From the NCBI GenBank assembly GCA_903837785.1, contig CAILVY010000109.1, positions 1 to 35,462 on the forward strand: DNA of 35,462 bases, given 5' to 3'. The notes under the pieces were generated by a model. The model saw only the letters and a program-made list of their open reading frames with translations, was not told the DNA's origin and did not search any database. Both the position numbers and the translations under genes were made by a program. This document shows, piece by piece, positions 14,290 through 22,732 of this stretch. This DNA comes from Candidatus Hydrogenedentota bacterium. Its GTDB lineage: Bacteria > Hydrogenedentota > Hydrogenedentia > Hydrogenedentales > CAILVY01. How positions within the stretch are numbered: the first letter of the stretch is position 1; each line of letters begins with the position of its first letter.

Positions 14290-15318
14290 ATGGCGTCGGG
14301 AATGGATCGCTTGACTGCGGCGCTGCGGGGTGAACGTTCGGACCGCATACCCGTGTTCTGTAATTTGCTTGACCAAGGGGCGCAGGAACTGGGCCTGTCG
14401 ATCGAAGAGTATTATTCCGATGGAGCGCACGTGGCCGAGGGCCAAGTGCGCCTGCGGGAGAAGTACGGCCACGACAACGTCTGGTCCCTGTTCTACGTGG
14501 GCAAAGAGGCGGAACTGCTTGGCTGCCACAAGATCCGCTATGCGAAGGACGGTCCGCCAAACGTGGAGGAGTACATCATCCAGCGGCCGGAGGACATTTT
14601 GCGTCTGCAGGTTCCTGAAGATGTCGCGGCGCATCCGGCCTTTGCGGAGGAGCTGAAGTGCCTGCGGCTGCTGCGGCAGGAAGTCGGGGGCAAGTATCCG
14701 ATATGTGCGTACATTACCGCGACGATGGCGCTTCCCGCGCTGTTGATGGGCATGGAAAAATGGTTCGAACTGCTCTTCTTCGGACCGACCGAACTGCGCG
14801 AATCCCTGCTGGCGTCGTGCCATGCCTTCTTCGTCCGGGAGGTTGAGGCGTACCGCGAACACGGCGCGGATGTGCTGATCTACTCAAATCCGTTCGGGTC
14901 CACCGACACGATCTCAATGAACTTCTTCCTGAAGCATTCGATGCCCTGGATCGAGAAGGACGCCGCCGCGGCGGGTACGGCGGGCCTGGTTTATTACTGC
15001 GGCACATCGCGCTTCAACCGGGTGATCGACGTGGTCATGGAACGCACGGGGATCGGGGTGTATTACCTGAGCCCGCTGGACGATGTCGCCGAGGGCAAGC
15101 GCCTCATCGCGGGACGCGGCCTGACCTGCGGGGTGATCAATGATTTGCGCCTGATTGACTGGACGGCGGAAAGCGTTCGGGACGAGGTGAAACGGATCAT
15201 CGGGGCGGGCAAGGCGGGGGGGCGCTTTCTCTTTGGCACCGGGGTCATGCCCTGCGGCATCCCCGAGGAGAACATACGGGTCATGCTCGAGGCGGCTTAT
15301 GAATACGGCGCGTTCTGA
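14290..15318 (+). CDS. UroD-family (MtaA/CmuA-like) methyltransferase
   Basis: A 342-residue protein with the UroD fold starts two bases after the corrinoid-protein stop. The start 'ALRGERSDRIPVFCNL' and the end 'FGTGVMPCGIPEENIRVM' are typical of corrinoid-dependent methyltransferases, not of the haem enzyme. These enzymes usually bind zinc with His-x-Cys ... Cys to activate a thiol or methyl acceptor. Here Cys237 (YYCG) and Cys322 (MPCG) are present, but the His position is Tyr235. It may move methyl from the corrinoid protein to an acceptor such as tetrahydrofolate, or act directly on the substrate, since no other methyltransferase gene is in the operon. Which step it performs is not decided by sequence. 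Confidence 0.88.
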   Translation: MASGMDRLTAALRGERSDRIPVFCNLLDQGAQELGLSIEEYYSDGAHVAEGQVRLREKYGHDNVWSLFYVGKEAELLGCHKIRYAKDGPPNVEEYIIQRPEDILRLQVPEDVAAHPAFAEELKCLRLLRQEVGGKYPICAYITATMALPALLMGMEKWFELLFFGPTELRESLLASCHAFFVREVEAYREHGADVLIYSNPFGSTDTISMNFFLKHSMPWIEKDAAAAGTAGLVYYCGTSRFNRVIDVVMERTGIGVYYLSPLDDVAEGKRLIAGRGLTCGVINDLRLIDWTAESVRDEVKRIIGAGKAGGRFLFGTGVMPCGIPEENIRVMLEAAYEYGAF

Positions 15319-15904
15319 CGACAGGGTGTTGCTCGTAGGCTGCGGCATTCTCCGCAGGGAGATTCTGCATCTGATTGAGAAGAATCATTGGCCGCTGGAC
15401 ACGATGTTCCTGGATTCGTCCCTGCATTGCGATTTGAAGCGGCTGGAGAATCGCCTGCACTCCGCCCTGTCCCGGACGCGCGACCGGAACACAATCGTGT
15501 TTTATGGCACGTGTCACCCGTTGATGGATCAGATGCTGGAGGCGGCCCGCACGTTCAGGACCGTCGGCCAGAACTGCGCGGAGATGCTCCTGGGCAAGGC
15601 CCGCTTCACGGAGGAGTTGGGGAACGGCGCCTTCTTCTTGCTGGAGGACTGGGCGCGGCGCTGGGAACAGATCACCTTCAAGACCTTTGGCACCACGAAG
15701 GTGGAGGTGATACGAGAGATCTACCGGGGCGATCGGAAGTACATGCTTTGCCTGAAAACCCCCTGCTCGGCGAGTTTTGAAACGGAGGCGGCGCGGGTGT
15801 CGGACCTGACCGGGCTCCCCCTTCGGTGGCTGTCCGTCACGTTGGGCCACCTGGAGATGGTGCTGCGAGTCGCCCTGGAGAGGAAGCTGGAGGCGATGTC
15901 ATGA
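15299..15904 (+). CDS. DUF1638-like protein of the corrinoid operon
   Basis: The ATG at 15299 gives 201 residues and lies 20 bases inside the end of the methyltransferase gene, so translation is probably coupled. The product starts 'VLLVGCGILRREILHLI' and contains 'IVFYGTCHPLMDQML' and 'VGQNCAEMLLGKARF'. These match the general plan of DUF1638 proteins, where a Gly-x-Cys loop and an 'NC..lLLG' segment are conserved. DUF1638 genes are often beside corrinoid methyltransferase genes, but the activity is unknown; the conserved Cys residues hint at metal or thiol chemistry. Its TGA overlaps the ATG of the next gene as ATGA. Confidence 0.75.
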   Translation: MNTARSDDRVLLVGCGILRREILHLIEKNHWPLDTMFLDSSLHCDLKRLENRLHSALSRTRDRNTIVFYGTCHPLMDQMLEAARTFRTVGQNCAEMLLGKARFTEELGNGAFFLLEDWARRWEQITFKTFGTTKVEVIREIYRGDRKYMLCLKTPCSASFETEAARVSDLTGLPLRWLSVTLGHLEMVLRVALERKLEAMS

Positions 15905-18900
15905 CAGAGATGATCAGCATGTCCCGGCAGGAGAAGGAGAAGCTGGAGGAGCGTGTCCGGAAGTCGGCCGCGGACAAGGCGTATCTGCAGTTGCTGATGA
16001 GCCTGATTCAGAAGATGGGGGCGGTTCCCGGGGTGGAGAACGTTGCCGGGAACATGCTGCGGAGCATCGCCGAAGTCATCGGGGGCACGAACATCCTGCT
16101 GTACTTCTGGATAGACGATGAACTCTTCCGCATGGACGTCTATGGCCGGAACGAATCATTGAACGCCCTGGACGACCCGCTGGTGCAGCAGGTCTTCGAA
16201 AGCCGCCAGCCGCTCGAACTGGAGCAGGATTTCGCGGAGTCGCAGATGACGACGGTGGAATTCGGAAAATCCTACACGTGGGTCTATCCGCTAATGGTTC
16301 AGCCGGACCTCGTGGGCATTCTCAAGATTGAGAACCTGAACCTCTGCATGCGTGACCTCTATCAGCACCTGCCTGTTTTCTTCAATTATGCGGCCCTGGT
16401 GCTGAAGAACGAAATCCACAGCCAGACCCGTCTTCAAAAAGCCAACGAGGCCCTGTCCCTGGAGGTCGCGGCGCGCACTCGGGCAGAAGCGGCCTTGTCG
16501 CAGTCCAACCTGGAACTCGAGCGGAAGGTGGCCGAACGCACTGATGCACTTCGGGAGACGAACGCCCAATTGCTCGTATACATTGCCGAGCGCGCCCGCG
16601 CCGAGGAGGCGCTGCAGGTGAATGAGGAGAACCTGAGGTCTTGGTTCAACGCCATTCACGAATCGGTGTTGTTGATGAACCGTGACGGAGTCGTGCTCGC
16701 GGCCAATGAGGTGGCCGCGGCGCGCATGGGACGGCGTGTTGAGGAATGCCTGGGCAAGTCCGCGTTCAGCCTGATCCCGGAAGACTTTGCCGCGCGGCGC
16801 AGGGTTATTGTCGAAGAGGTGCTGAAGAGCGGGCAGATGCGTGTCTTTGAGGACGAGCGCAATGGCCGGTGGCTCCAGCACAGCATTTGTCCGGTACTGA
16901 ACGAGCATGGGATTGTCGAACGCCTGGCCGTATTCGCCATGGATATCACCGAGCGCAGAGAGGCGGAGCTTCGGCTCCGCGAGAGTGAAGAGAAGTACCG
17001 CACCCTGTCCTCCAACATTCCCGGCATGCTGTACCGGGCCCGGCCGGACTGGACGCCGCAAATCATCTCCGGCAGCCAGGTGATCTGTGGCTACTCCGAT
17101 GATGAATTGCTGAGCGGTACGCCGCTATGGCACCAGATCATTCATCCCGACGACCTTCCCCGCATCCTGTCAGAGAGTGTGAAGTTCTCCCGAGAATCGA
17201 TTTCGCTTGTCCAGGAATACAGAATCACTGACAAGGATGGAAACATCCGCTGGGTGAGCGACCACAAGAGCTCGATCCTGGGCAAGGATGGGACATTTGC
17301 CGGCATTGACGGCATCATCTTTGATATTACCGCCCGAAGACTGTCCGAAGATGCGTTGCACGAGAGCCGGGCCAAACTGGCGGCGGCGCTGGCAAGCATG
17401 AGCGATGCCGTGTTCATCTCGGATACGCAGGGCCGCTTTGTGGACATTAATGACGCCTTCGTTCATTTCCACCGCTTCCACCGCAGGGAAGAGTGCCCCA
17501 AAACGCTCACGGAATATCAGGAAATGCTGGAGATATTCCAGACGGACGGCGCGCCGGAGGCGCCGGAACAGCGCCGGGTCTTCCGGGCGCTGCAGGGGGA
17601 AATCGGCACGAATGAAGAGCGCATCATCCGCAGAAGGGACACGGGCGAAACGTGGTTTGGGAGCTACAGTTTTGGCCCCATTCGCGATGCGAACGGCACG
17701 ATTGCGGGGGTGGTGGTGGCAGCACGCGACATATCGGGGCGGAAGCGTGCAGAGAACATTCAGCTTCAGCAACACAATCTGGCCCTGGCCCTGAGCAGGA
17801 CGATGGACGTTCAGGACAGTCTCCGCCTGTGCCTCTCCGCGGCCATGCGCATTTCGGAGATGGAGTGCGGCGGGATCTACCTGGCGGACCCGGATACGGG
17901 CCATTTGAGCCTGGTCTGCCACGAAGGGCTTTCCGAGGCATTTGTCGGAATGATGCGGGAGTTTGGGCCAGACGCCTCCAATGCCCTCCTCGTTTCGAGA
18001 GGGTTGCCAGTATTCTGTCACTTTGATGACGTGGAAGGGGTTCTGAAATACCCCGAAGAGCAACTGCGGGCCCTGGCGGTCTTGCCCATACTCCATGAGG
18101 GAAAGCCCATCGCCTGCCTGAACCTCGCCTCGCGCGTCCAGGACGATGTGAGTGATCCTACGCGTGCGGCCCTCGAGGCGATCGCAGTCCAGGTGGGCGG
18201 CTTCCTCGCGCGGGCGCTCCTCTACGAACAGCTGAAACGCAGTGAAGAACGCTTCCGGATTCTCTTCGAGAAGCACAGCGCCGTGGAGCTCCTGATCGAT
18301 CCGGAAACGGCGGTCATCGTGGATGCGAACCAGGCCGCCGTGGAGTTCTACGGATATTCGCTCCAGGAACTGCGGTCAATGCCTGTTGCCCGGCTCAACA
18401 CGCTGCCCCCCGAAGAAATGATGGGGGAGATGCGCAAGGTTGCTTCGAGGCAGCAAAACCGCTTCTCCTTTCAGCACCGCCTGGCGGACGGGTCCGTCCG
18501 GGCCGTGGATGTCTACTCCAGCCCCTTTGAAATCAACGGCCGGACCCTCTTTCAATCGATTGTGCAGGATGTGACGGAGCGCCGGCAGGCGGAGCAGGCG
18601 CTGGAACTGGAGCGGACGAAGTTAAGATCCATCCTCGAGACCCTGCCCGACGGCGTGTATATTGCCGACAGTGCGTATCGCATTGAATACGTCAATCCCG
18701 TGATCGAGCGCGACTTTGGGCCGCTGCGCGGAAGGCGTTGTTTTGAATATTTCAACGGCAGGACCGAGCCGTGCCCCTGGTGCAAAGACACGGAAGTGTT
18801 CGTGGGAAAGACGGTGCAATGGGAATGGCACCACGAGCAAAGTGGAAAGACTTATGAGTTGTTCGGCACGCCCCTGTTGAATCCGGACGGGAGCACGTCA

Positions 18901-20160
18901 AAGCTTGAATTGTTTCACGACATCACTGGCCGGAAGCAGGCGGAAACGGAACGGGAACGATTGCGGGAGCAGTTGACGCAGTCGCAGAAGATGGAGGCGG
19001 TGGGACGGTTGGCCGGAGGAGTAGCCCACGATTTCAACAATCTGTTGCAGGTGATCCAGGGGTATTCGGAGAGCGTTCAGGGCGATTTGGAGCAGGATTC
19101 GCAGATACGGGAGGACATTGGGGAAGTCATCGGCGCTGCGGAACGTGCCAGCGCCCTGACGCGGCAACTCCTCGCGTTCAGTCGGCGTCAGGTGATCGAG
19201 CCGGTCCACACCGACATCAACGAACTGATTGAAGGCGTCCTGAAGATGCTGCGCCGGGTGATAGGGGAACACATCGAGGTCCGCTTTCACCCCGCCCAAC
19301 GCCTGGGGGGCGTGTTTGTGGACCAGGGCCAGGTGGAGCAGGTCCTGATGAATCTGTGTGTCAACGCGCGGGACGCCATGCCCCAGGGGGGCAAATTGAG
19401 CATTTCCACCGCGCCGGTGACGATGGATGCGGCGTATTGCCGGAAAAACCCGTGGGCCGTTGAAGGGGCGTATGTGCTTGTGACCGTGGCGGACACGGGC
19501 CATGGGATGGACGCCGCGACCTGTGAACGCATCTTCGAGCCGTTTTTCACGACGAAGGAACTGGGCAAAGGGACCGGGTTGGGCCTGGCGACGGTGTATG
19601 GCATCGTGAAGCAGCACAACGGATTAATTCACGTGCAGAGTACGGTGGGGGTCGGCAGCGCCTTCAAAATCTATCTTCCCGTGGCCGCCCGTGACGCCCG
19701 TGAAACCCTCCCGGAAGCGGCAGCGCCTGTCGCCGGGGGCACGGAGACCATTCTTGTGGCCGAGGACGAACCGTCGGTCCTGAGCCTGACGGCCAAGATT
19801 TTGAGCAGTGCCGGGTACACGGTGCTGACCGCGGGTGACGGAAAAGCGGCACTTGAAGTATTCCGGGAACATGCCGACGTCATCGAGCTCCTGGTGCTGG
19901 ATGTCATGATGCCCGGGTTGAGCGGCAAGGCCGTCATGGATCAGATTCTGTCGACGCGGAGTGACAAGGCCTTTCTTTTCTGCAGCGGCTACAGCGAGAG
20001 CGCCATTCACAAGGACTTCGTCATTGAGGAAGGACTCCGGCTCATTCAGAAGCCGTATCGAAAAGAGCAGCTCCTGCTCGAGGTGCGGGAGATTCTGGAC
20101 AGGCGTTCCACAGCCGGGATTGCCTTCATGCCGGGTGGCCCGGGCAGGCGGGTGTCTTGA
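15901..20160 (+). CDS. Soluble hybrid histidine kinase (GAF-PAS x3-GAF-PAS x2-HisKA-HATPase-REC)
   Basis: The start at 15901 forms an ATGA overlap with the preceding stop, giving 1,419 residues. Approximate order: GAF 27-173, coiled coil 175-240, PAS 240-355, PAS 359-482, PAS 484-622, GAF 623-783, PAS 783-900, PAS 902-1015. HisKA carries His1043 (VAHDFNNLL). HATPase has Asn1151/Asn1155 and GTGLGLA near 1228. The receiver domain (about 1282-1405) has Asp1334 (LVLDVMMPG) and Lys1384. The fifth PAS contains Cys947 and CPWC at 958-961, a possible metal, haem or redox site. No membrane segment is seen, so it senses cytoplasmic cues. Translational coupling to the corrinoid genes suggests it reports on the same substrate, cofactor or redox state. 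Its output regulator is not in the window. Confidence 0.92.
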   Translation: MTEMISMSRQEKEKLEERVRKSAADKAYLQLLMSLIQKMGAVPGVENVAGNMLRSIAEVIGGTNILLYFWIDDELFRMDVYGRNESLNALDDPLVQQVFESRQPLELEQDFAESQMTTVEFGKSYTWVYPLMVQPDLVGILKIENLNLCMRDLYQHLPVFFNYAALVLKNEIHSQTRLQKANEALSLEVAARTRAEAALSQSNLELERKVAERTDALRETNAQLLVYIAERARAEEALQVNEENLRSWFNAIHESVLLMNRDGVVLAANEVAAARMGRRVEECLGKSAFSLIPEDFAARRRVIVEEVLKSGQMRVFEDERNGRWLQHSICPVLNEHGIVERLAVFAMDITERREAELRLRESEEKYRTLSSNIPGMLYRARPDWTPQIISGSQVICGYSDDELLSGTPLWHQIIHPDDLPRILSESVKFSRESISLVQEYRITDKDGNIRWVSDHKSSILGKDGTFAGIDGIIFDITARRLSEDALHESRAKLAAALASMSDAVFISDTQGRFVDINDAFVHFHRFHRREECPKTLTEYQEMLEIFQTDGAPEAPEQRRVFRALQGEIGTNEERIIRRRDTGETWFGSYSFGPIRDANGTIAGVVVAARDISGRKRAENIQLQQHNLALALSRTMDVQDSLRLCLSAAMRISEMECGGIYLADPDTGHLSLVCHEGLSEAFVGMMREFGPDASNALLVSRGLPVFCHFDDVEGVLKYPEEQLRALAVLPILHEGKPIACLNLASRVQDDVSDPTRAALEAIAVQVGGFLARALLYEQLKRSEERFRILFEKHSAVELLIDPETAVIVDANQAAVEFYGYSLQELRSMPVARLNTLPPEEMMGEMRKVASRQQNRFSFQHRLADGSVRAVDVYSSPFEINGRTLFQSIVQDVTERRQAEQALELERTKLRSILETLPDGVYIADSAYRIEYVNPVIERDFGPLRGRRCFEYFNGRTEPCPWCKDTEVFVGKTVQWEWHHEQSGKTYELFGTPLLNPDGSTSKLELFHDITGRKQAETERERLREQLTQSQKMEAVGRLAGGVAHDFNNLLQVIQGYSESVQGDLEQDSQIREDIGEVIGAAERASALTRQLLAFSRRQVIEPVHTDINELIEGVLKMLRRVIGEHIEVRFHPAQRLGGVFVDQGQVEQVLMNLCVNARDAMPQGGKLSISTAPVTMDAAYCRKNPWAVEGAYVLVTVADTGHGMDAATCERIFEPFFTTKELGKGTGLGLATVYGIVKQHNGLIHVQSTVGVGSAFKIYLPVAARDARETLPEAAAPVAGGTETILVAEDEPSVLSLTAKILSSAGYTVLTAGDGKAALEVFREHADVIELLVLDVMMPGLSGKAVMDQILSTRSDKAFLFCSGYSESAIHKDFVIEEGLRLIQKPYRKEQLLLEVREILDRRSTAGIAFMPGGPGRRVS

Positions 20161-20166
20161 AACCGC

Positions 20167-20193
20167 GTGCCGCGGGCGCCGGCACACGCCGGC
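20167..20193 (+). terminator. GC-rich hairpin after the corrinoid operon
   Basis: GCCGGC (20178-20183) and GCCGGC (20188-20193) pair around ACAC. An alternative stem pairs GTGCCG (20167-20172) with CGGCAC (20180-20185). It lies seven bases after the kinase stop and has no T-run. It may end or slow transcription at the operon's end. Confidence 0.35.
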
Positions 20194-20280
20194 CGTCAGG
20201 CGCGCGGGCTTGAGGGGACTTGACTGTCTTGTGCGTGCAGAGTAAGGTTTCCCCAACGGTCAACGGGGAGGAATCGGGCC

Positions 20281-21837
20281 ATGCACAAGCATTCGGGATG
20301 TTGCGGTTGTTCTGCGGAAGGGATCGGGCGGCGTTCGTTCTTGGCCGCGGTGGGAGGCACCGCCCTCGGCGCAGCGGCGTTGAACGGCTGTGCGACGGCC
20401 GCGCGGGAGGGCCTCGGGGGCGTGGCGGCCGCGCCGCGTATTGCACCCGCGGTTTCGAAGAAGCCGCTGGTGGTGCAGCCCGCGCTCGTATACGACATCC
20501 CCCAGCGCCGCGACGCGACGAGTTGGCGTCCGTGGGGCGGCCTGAAGACGCAGGCGGACATCGATCAGGAAGTCAATCGTATCGAGGCGGAACTGCGGGA
20601 GCTTTCGGGCAAGGCCGAGTTTCCGATCACGTTCCGGCCGGTGGCGCGCGTGACGAAAGCATCCGAAGGCACGGCGTTGCGCGACGGCGATGCCGACGTG
20701 ATGCTGATCTACGGCGCCAGCGGCGAACTCGAGCCGTTGATCTCGGGGAACCGGCAGAACATCGTGTTTGTGCGGCACCGCTCCGGGCCGGTCTATCTGT
20801 GGTACGAGATCGCCCATCCGCGCCTGCTGCGCAAGACCGTGGATGAATATGGCCAACCGGGCCTGCTTCCCGAAGACGTGGTTGTGGACGAATACGGGGA
20901 TGTGCTTTGGCGCCTGCGCGCGAACTACGCCCTCAAGAACACCGTGGGCTCGAAAGTGCTGTGCGTCGGCGGGCCGAGCGGCTGGGGCGAGGGCGGCCAG
21001 AACGCCCCGAAGCTTTCCAAAGACCACTGGAAGATGGACCTCGTCAACTATCCGTACGAGGAGCTGGGCAAGCGCATCCTCGCGGCGCGGAGCGATGCCG
21101 CCCGGGTGAAGCGCGCGGACGCGGATGCTGCGGAGTATCTGAAGGACTCCGGGGTGAAGCTGGAGACGGATCCCGGCTTCGTGAATCGGGCGTTCCTGCT
21201 CACGCAGGTCTTCGAGGACATCATGGCGGAGGCGGGCGTCCAGGCGGTCACCGTGAACAACTGCATGTCCACGATTATGCCGATGTCCGAAACCACGGCG
21301 TGCCTGGTGCTCAGCCTGTTGAATGACGCGGGGGTGATGGCGTTCTGTGAATCGGACTTTGTCGTCATTCCCTCGGGCATTCTGCTGCACCACATCGCGT
21401 CCACCCCGGTCTTCCTCCAGGATCCGACCTACCCGCATCACGGGATGATTACGCTGGCGCATTGCACCGCGCCGCGGAAGATGGACGGGAAGAATCTGGA
21501 GAAGGCGCGCATCCTCACGCATTTCGAGTCGGATTACGGCGCCGCGCCGAAAGTCGAGATGACGGTGGGCCAGGAAGTGACGGTGATCGATCCCGATTTC
21601 GCGGATACGCGCTGGATCGGATTCAAGGGCAAGATTCTGGAGAATCCGTTCCTGGACATCTGCCGCTCGCAGGTGGACGTCAGCATCGACGGCGACTGGA
21701 AGACGCTCGCCCAGGAGATGCGCGGGTTCCACTGGATGCTCGTGTACGGCGATCAGCTCAAGGAAACGGGCTACGCGCTGCGCAAGATGGGCATCGGCTG
21801 GTACAACCTCAGCGGCGATCGCAGCATCGAAGGATAG
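20281..21837 (+). CDS. Tat-exported sugar-isomerase-like protein
   Basis: A 518-residue protein has GGGGAGG nine bases before the ATG. Residues 17-37 are a twin-arginine signal (GRRSFLAAVGG) ending at Cys37 in LNGC, so it may become a lipoprotein. The mature part resembles the L-fucose/L-arabinose isomerase-like fold, with 'VTVNNCMSTIMPMSETTACL', 'AFCESDFVVIPSGIL' and 'GMITLAHCTAPRKMDG'. Members of this fold usually act on sugars in the cytoplasm; a Tat signal would place this one outside the membrane after folding with its metal. The exact reaction is unknown. A weak promoter-like TTGACT at 20220-20225 lies upstream, so it may be transcribed apart from the corrinoid operon. Confidence 0.7.
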   Translation: MHKHSGCCGCSAEGIGRRSFLAAVGGTALGAAALNGCATAAREGLGGVAAAPRIAPAVSKKPLVVQPALVYDIPQRRDATSWRPWGGLKTQADIDQEVNRIEAELRELSGKAEFPITFRPVARVTKASEGTALRDGDADVMLIYGASGELEPLISGNRQNIVFVRHRSGPVYLWYEIAHPRLLRKTVDEYGQPGLLPEDVVVDEYGDVLWRLRANYALKNTVGSKVLCVGGPSGWGEGGQNAPKLSKDHWKMDLVNYPYEELGKRILAARSDAARVKRADADAAEYLKDSGVKLETDPGFVNRAFLLTQVFEDIMAEAGVQAVTVNNCMSTIMPMSETTACLVLSLLNDAGVMAFCESDFVVIPSGILLHHIASTPVFLQDPTYPHHGMITLAHCTAPRKMDGKNLEKARILTHFESDYGAAPKVEMTVGQEVTVIDPDFADTRWIGFKGKILENPFLDICRSQVDVSIDGDWKTLAQEMRGFHWMLVYGDQLKETGYALRKMGIGWYNLSGDRSIEG

Positions 21838-21855
21838 TCCAACCCCGCAAACATT

Positions 21856-21883
21856 ATCGCGCCCGGTCAATTCCGGGCGCGAT
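21856..21883. terminator. Strong bidirectional hairpin terminator
   Basis: ATCGCGCCCGG (21856-21866) and CCGGGCGCGAT (21873-21883) form a perfect 11-bp stem with a six-base loop. It lies between two convergent genes and abuts the stop codon of the minus-strand peptidase gene. T-runs are short on both sides. Confidence 0.65.
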
Positions 21884-22723
21884 TCACTTTGATATTTCGA
21901 GCGCGCGGCCCGGCCAAATCACCGCGAGTTCCTCCTTGGTCATGGGTCTCAGTCCGGCAACAGGATCCCATAGTTGCATCATGCCATCCGCTTGGCCCAT
22001 GTAGGCAATGGCGTGGGCGTCCTCTTCACCGCCCACGGGCATGAGCAGTACGGCAGGCGCCGCAAGCTTCGTCGCGTCGCGATTGTGGAGGTAGCGTTTC
22101 TTCGCATGCAGGCCGATGCGCCGCAGTCCATAGATCATCTGTGCGGGCGAGGTTCCGTCTTCCGTGGTGCCCAGCAATGCGACCATCGAGGACTCGTCAG
22201 CGTCCTTTCCCAGACGCCGTGCGATATTGGCACAGGTGGCCGCCGCACACGTCGAGTTGTTGGTCTGCCTGATAATGCCATCCACCACGTGTGGTTCACG
22301 CAATCTCGGAATCATGGCGAAGGCGCTGTGGTGAAAGGCAGAATCCGCAGCCACCAGGGCGGTGATGCCCAAGGCCGCCAGCAGCCAGCGCGCCCGATGC
22401 CTTTCCAGGAAAGCGACTGTCACGATGGCGGCAAGCGTGAAGGACATCATGGGCACGTCGATTCCCCAGCCCAGCGGGAGCAGTCCATATTCGACCGGCG
22501 GTGGGAGATACCACGCAATGGCAGGGTAATTCTTGAGGGCGGCTGCGGCGACATTGCCGAAAACGAAGATCATGGCGATTGAGACGAGGATTCTTGCTTT
22601 CTGGGGGGCATCTGAGGCGGCAAGGCGCATTCCCCCACGGAAGATGCGCCGGCCATACAGCACACCCACCAGGAGAAAGATCAGGGCGAGCGCTATATCG
22701 ACAAAGATGGGCAACGGCGGCAT
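21884..22723 (-). CDS. Membrane-bound C39-type cysteine peptidase
   Basis: A 279-residue protein has hydrophobic segments at about 5-22, 44-64, 90-106 and 112-130. A C39 (papain-like) domain follows from about 148. The catalytic set is readable: Gln153 (RQTNNSTC), Cys159, His237 (DAHAIAY) and Asp253 (LWDPVAG). C39 domains normally cut double-glycine leader peptides and sit at the start of bacteriocin ABC exporters. Here the domain is fused instead to a membrane region with no ATPase. It is the last gene of the six-gene minus-strand run, nine bases after the GH78 gene. The substrate is unknown. Confidence 0.8.
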   Translation of the reverse strand: MPPLPIFVDIALALIFLLVGVLYGRRIFRGGMRLAASDAPQKARILVSIAMIFVFGNVAAAALKNYPAIAWYLPPPVEYGLLPLGWGIDVPMMSFTLAAIVTVAFLERHRARWLLAALGITALVAADSAFHHSAFAMIPRLREPHVVDGIIRQTNNSTCAAATCANIARRLGKDADESSMVALLGTTEDGTSPAQMIYGLRRIGLHAKKRYLHNRDATKLAAPAVLLMPVGGEEDAHAIAYMGQADGMMQLWDPVAGLRPMTKEELAVIWPGRALEISK

Positions 22724-22732
22724 TTCTTCACC

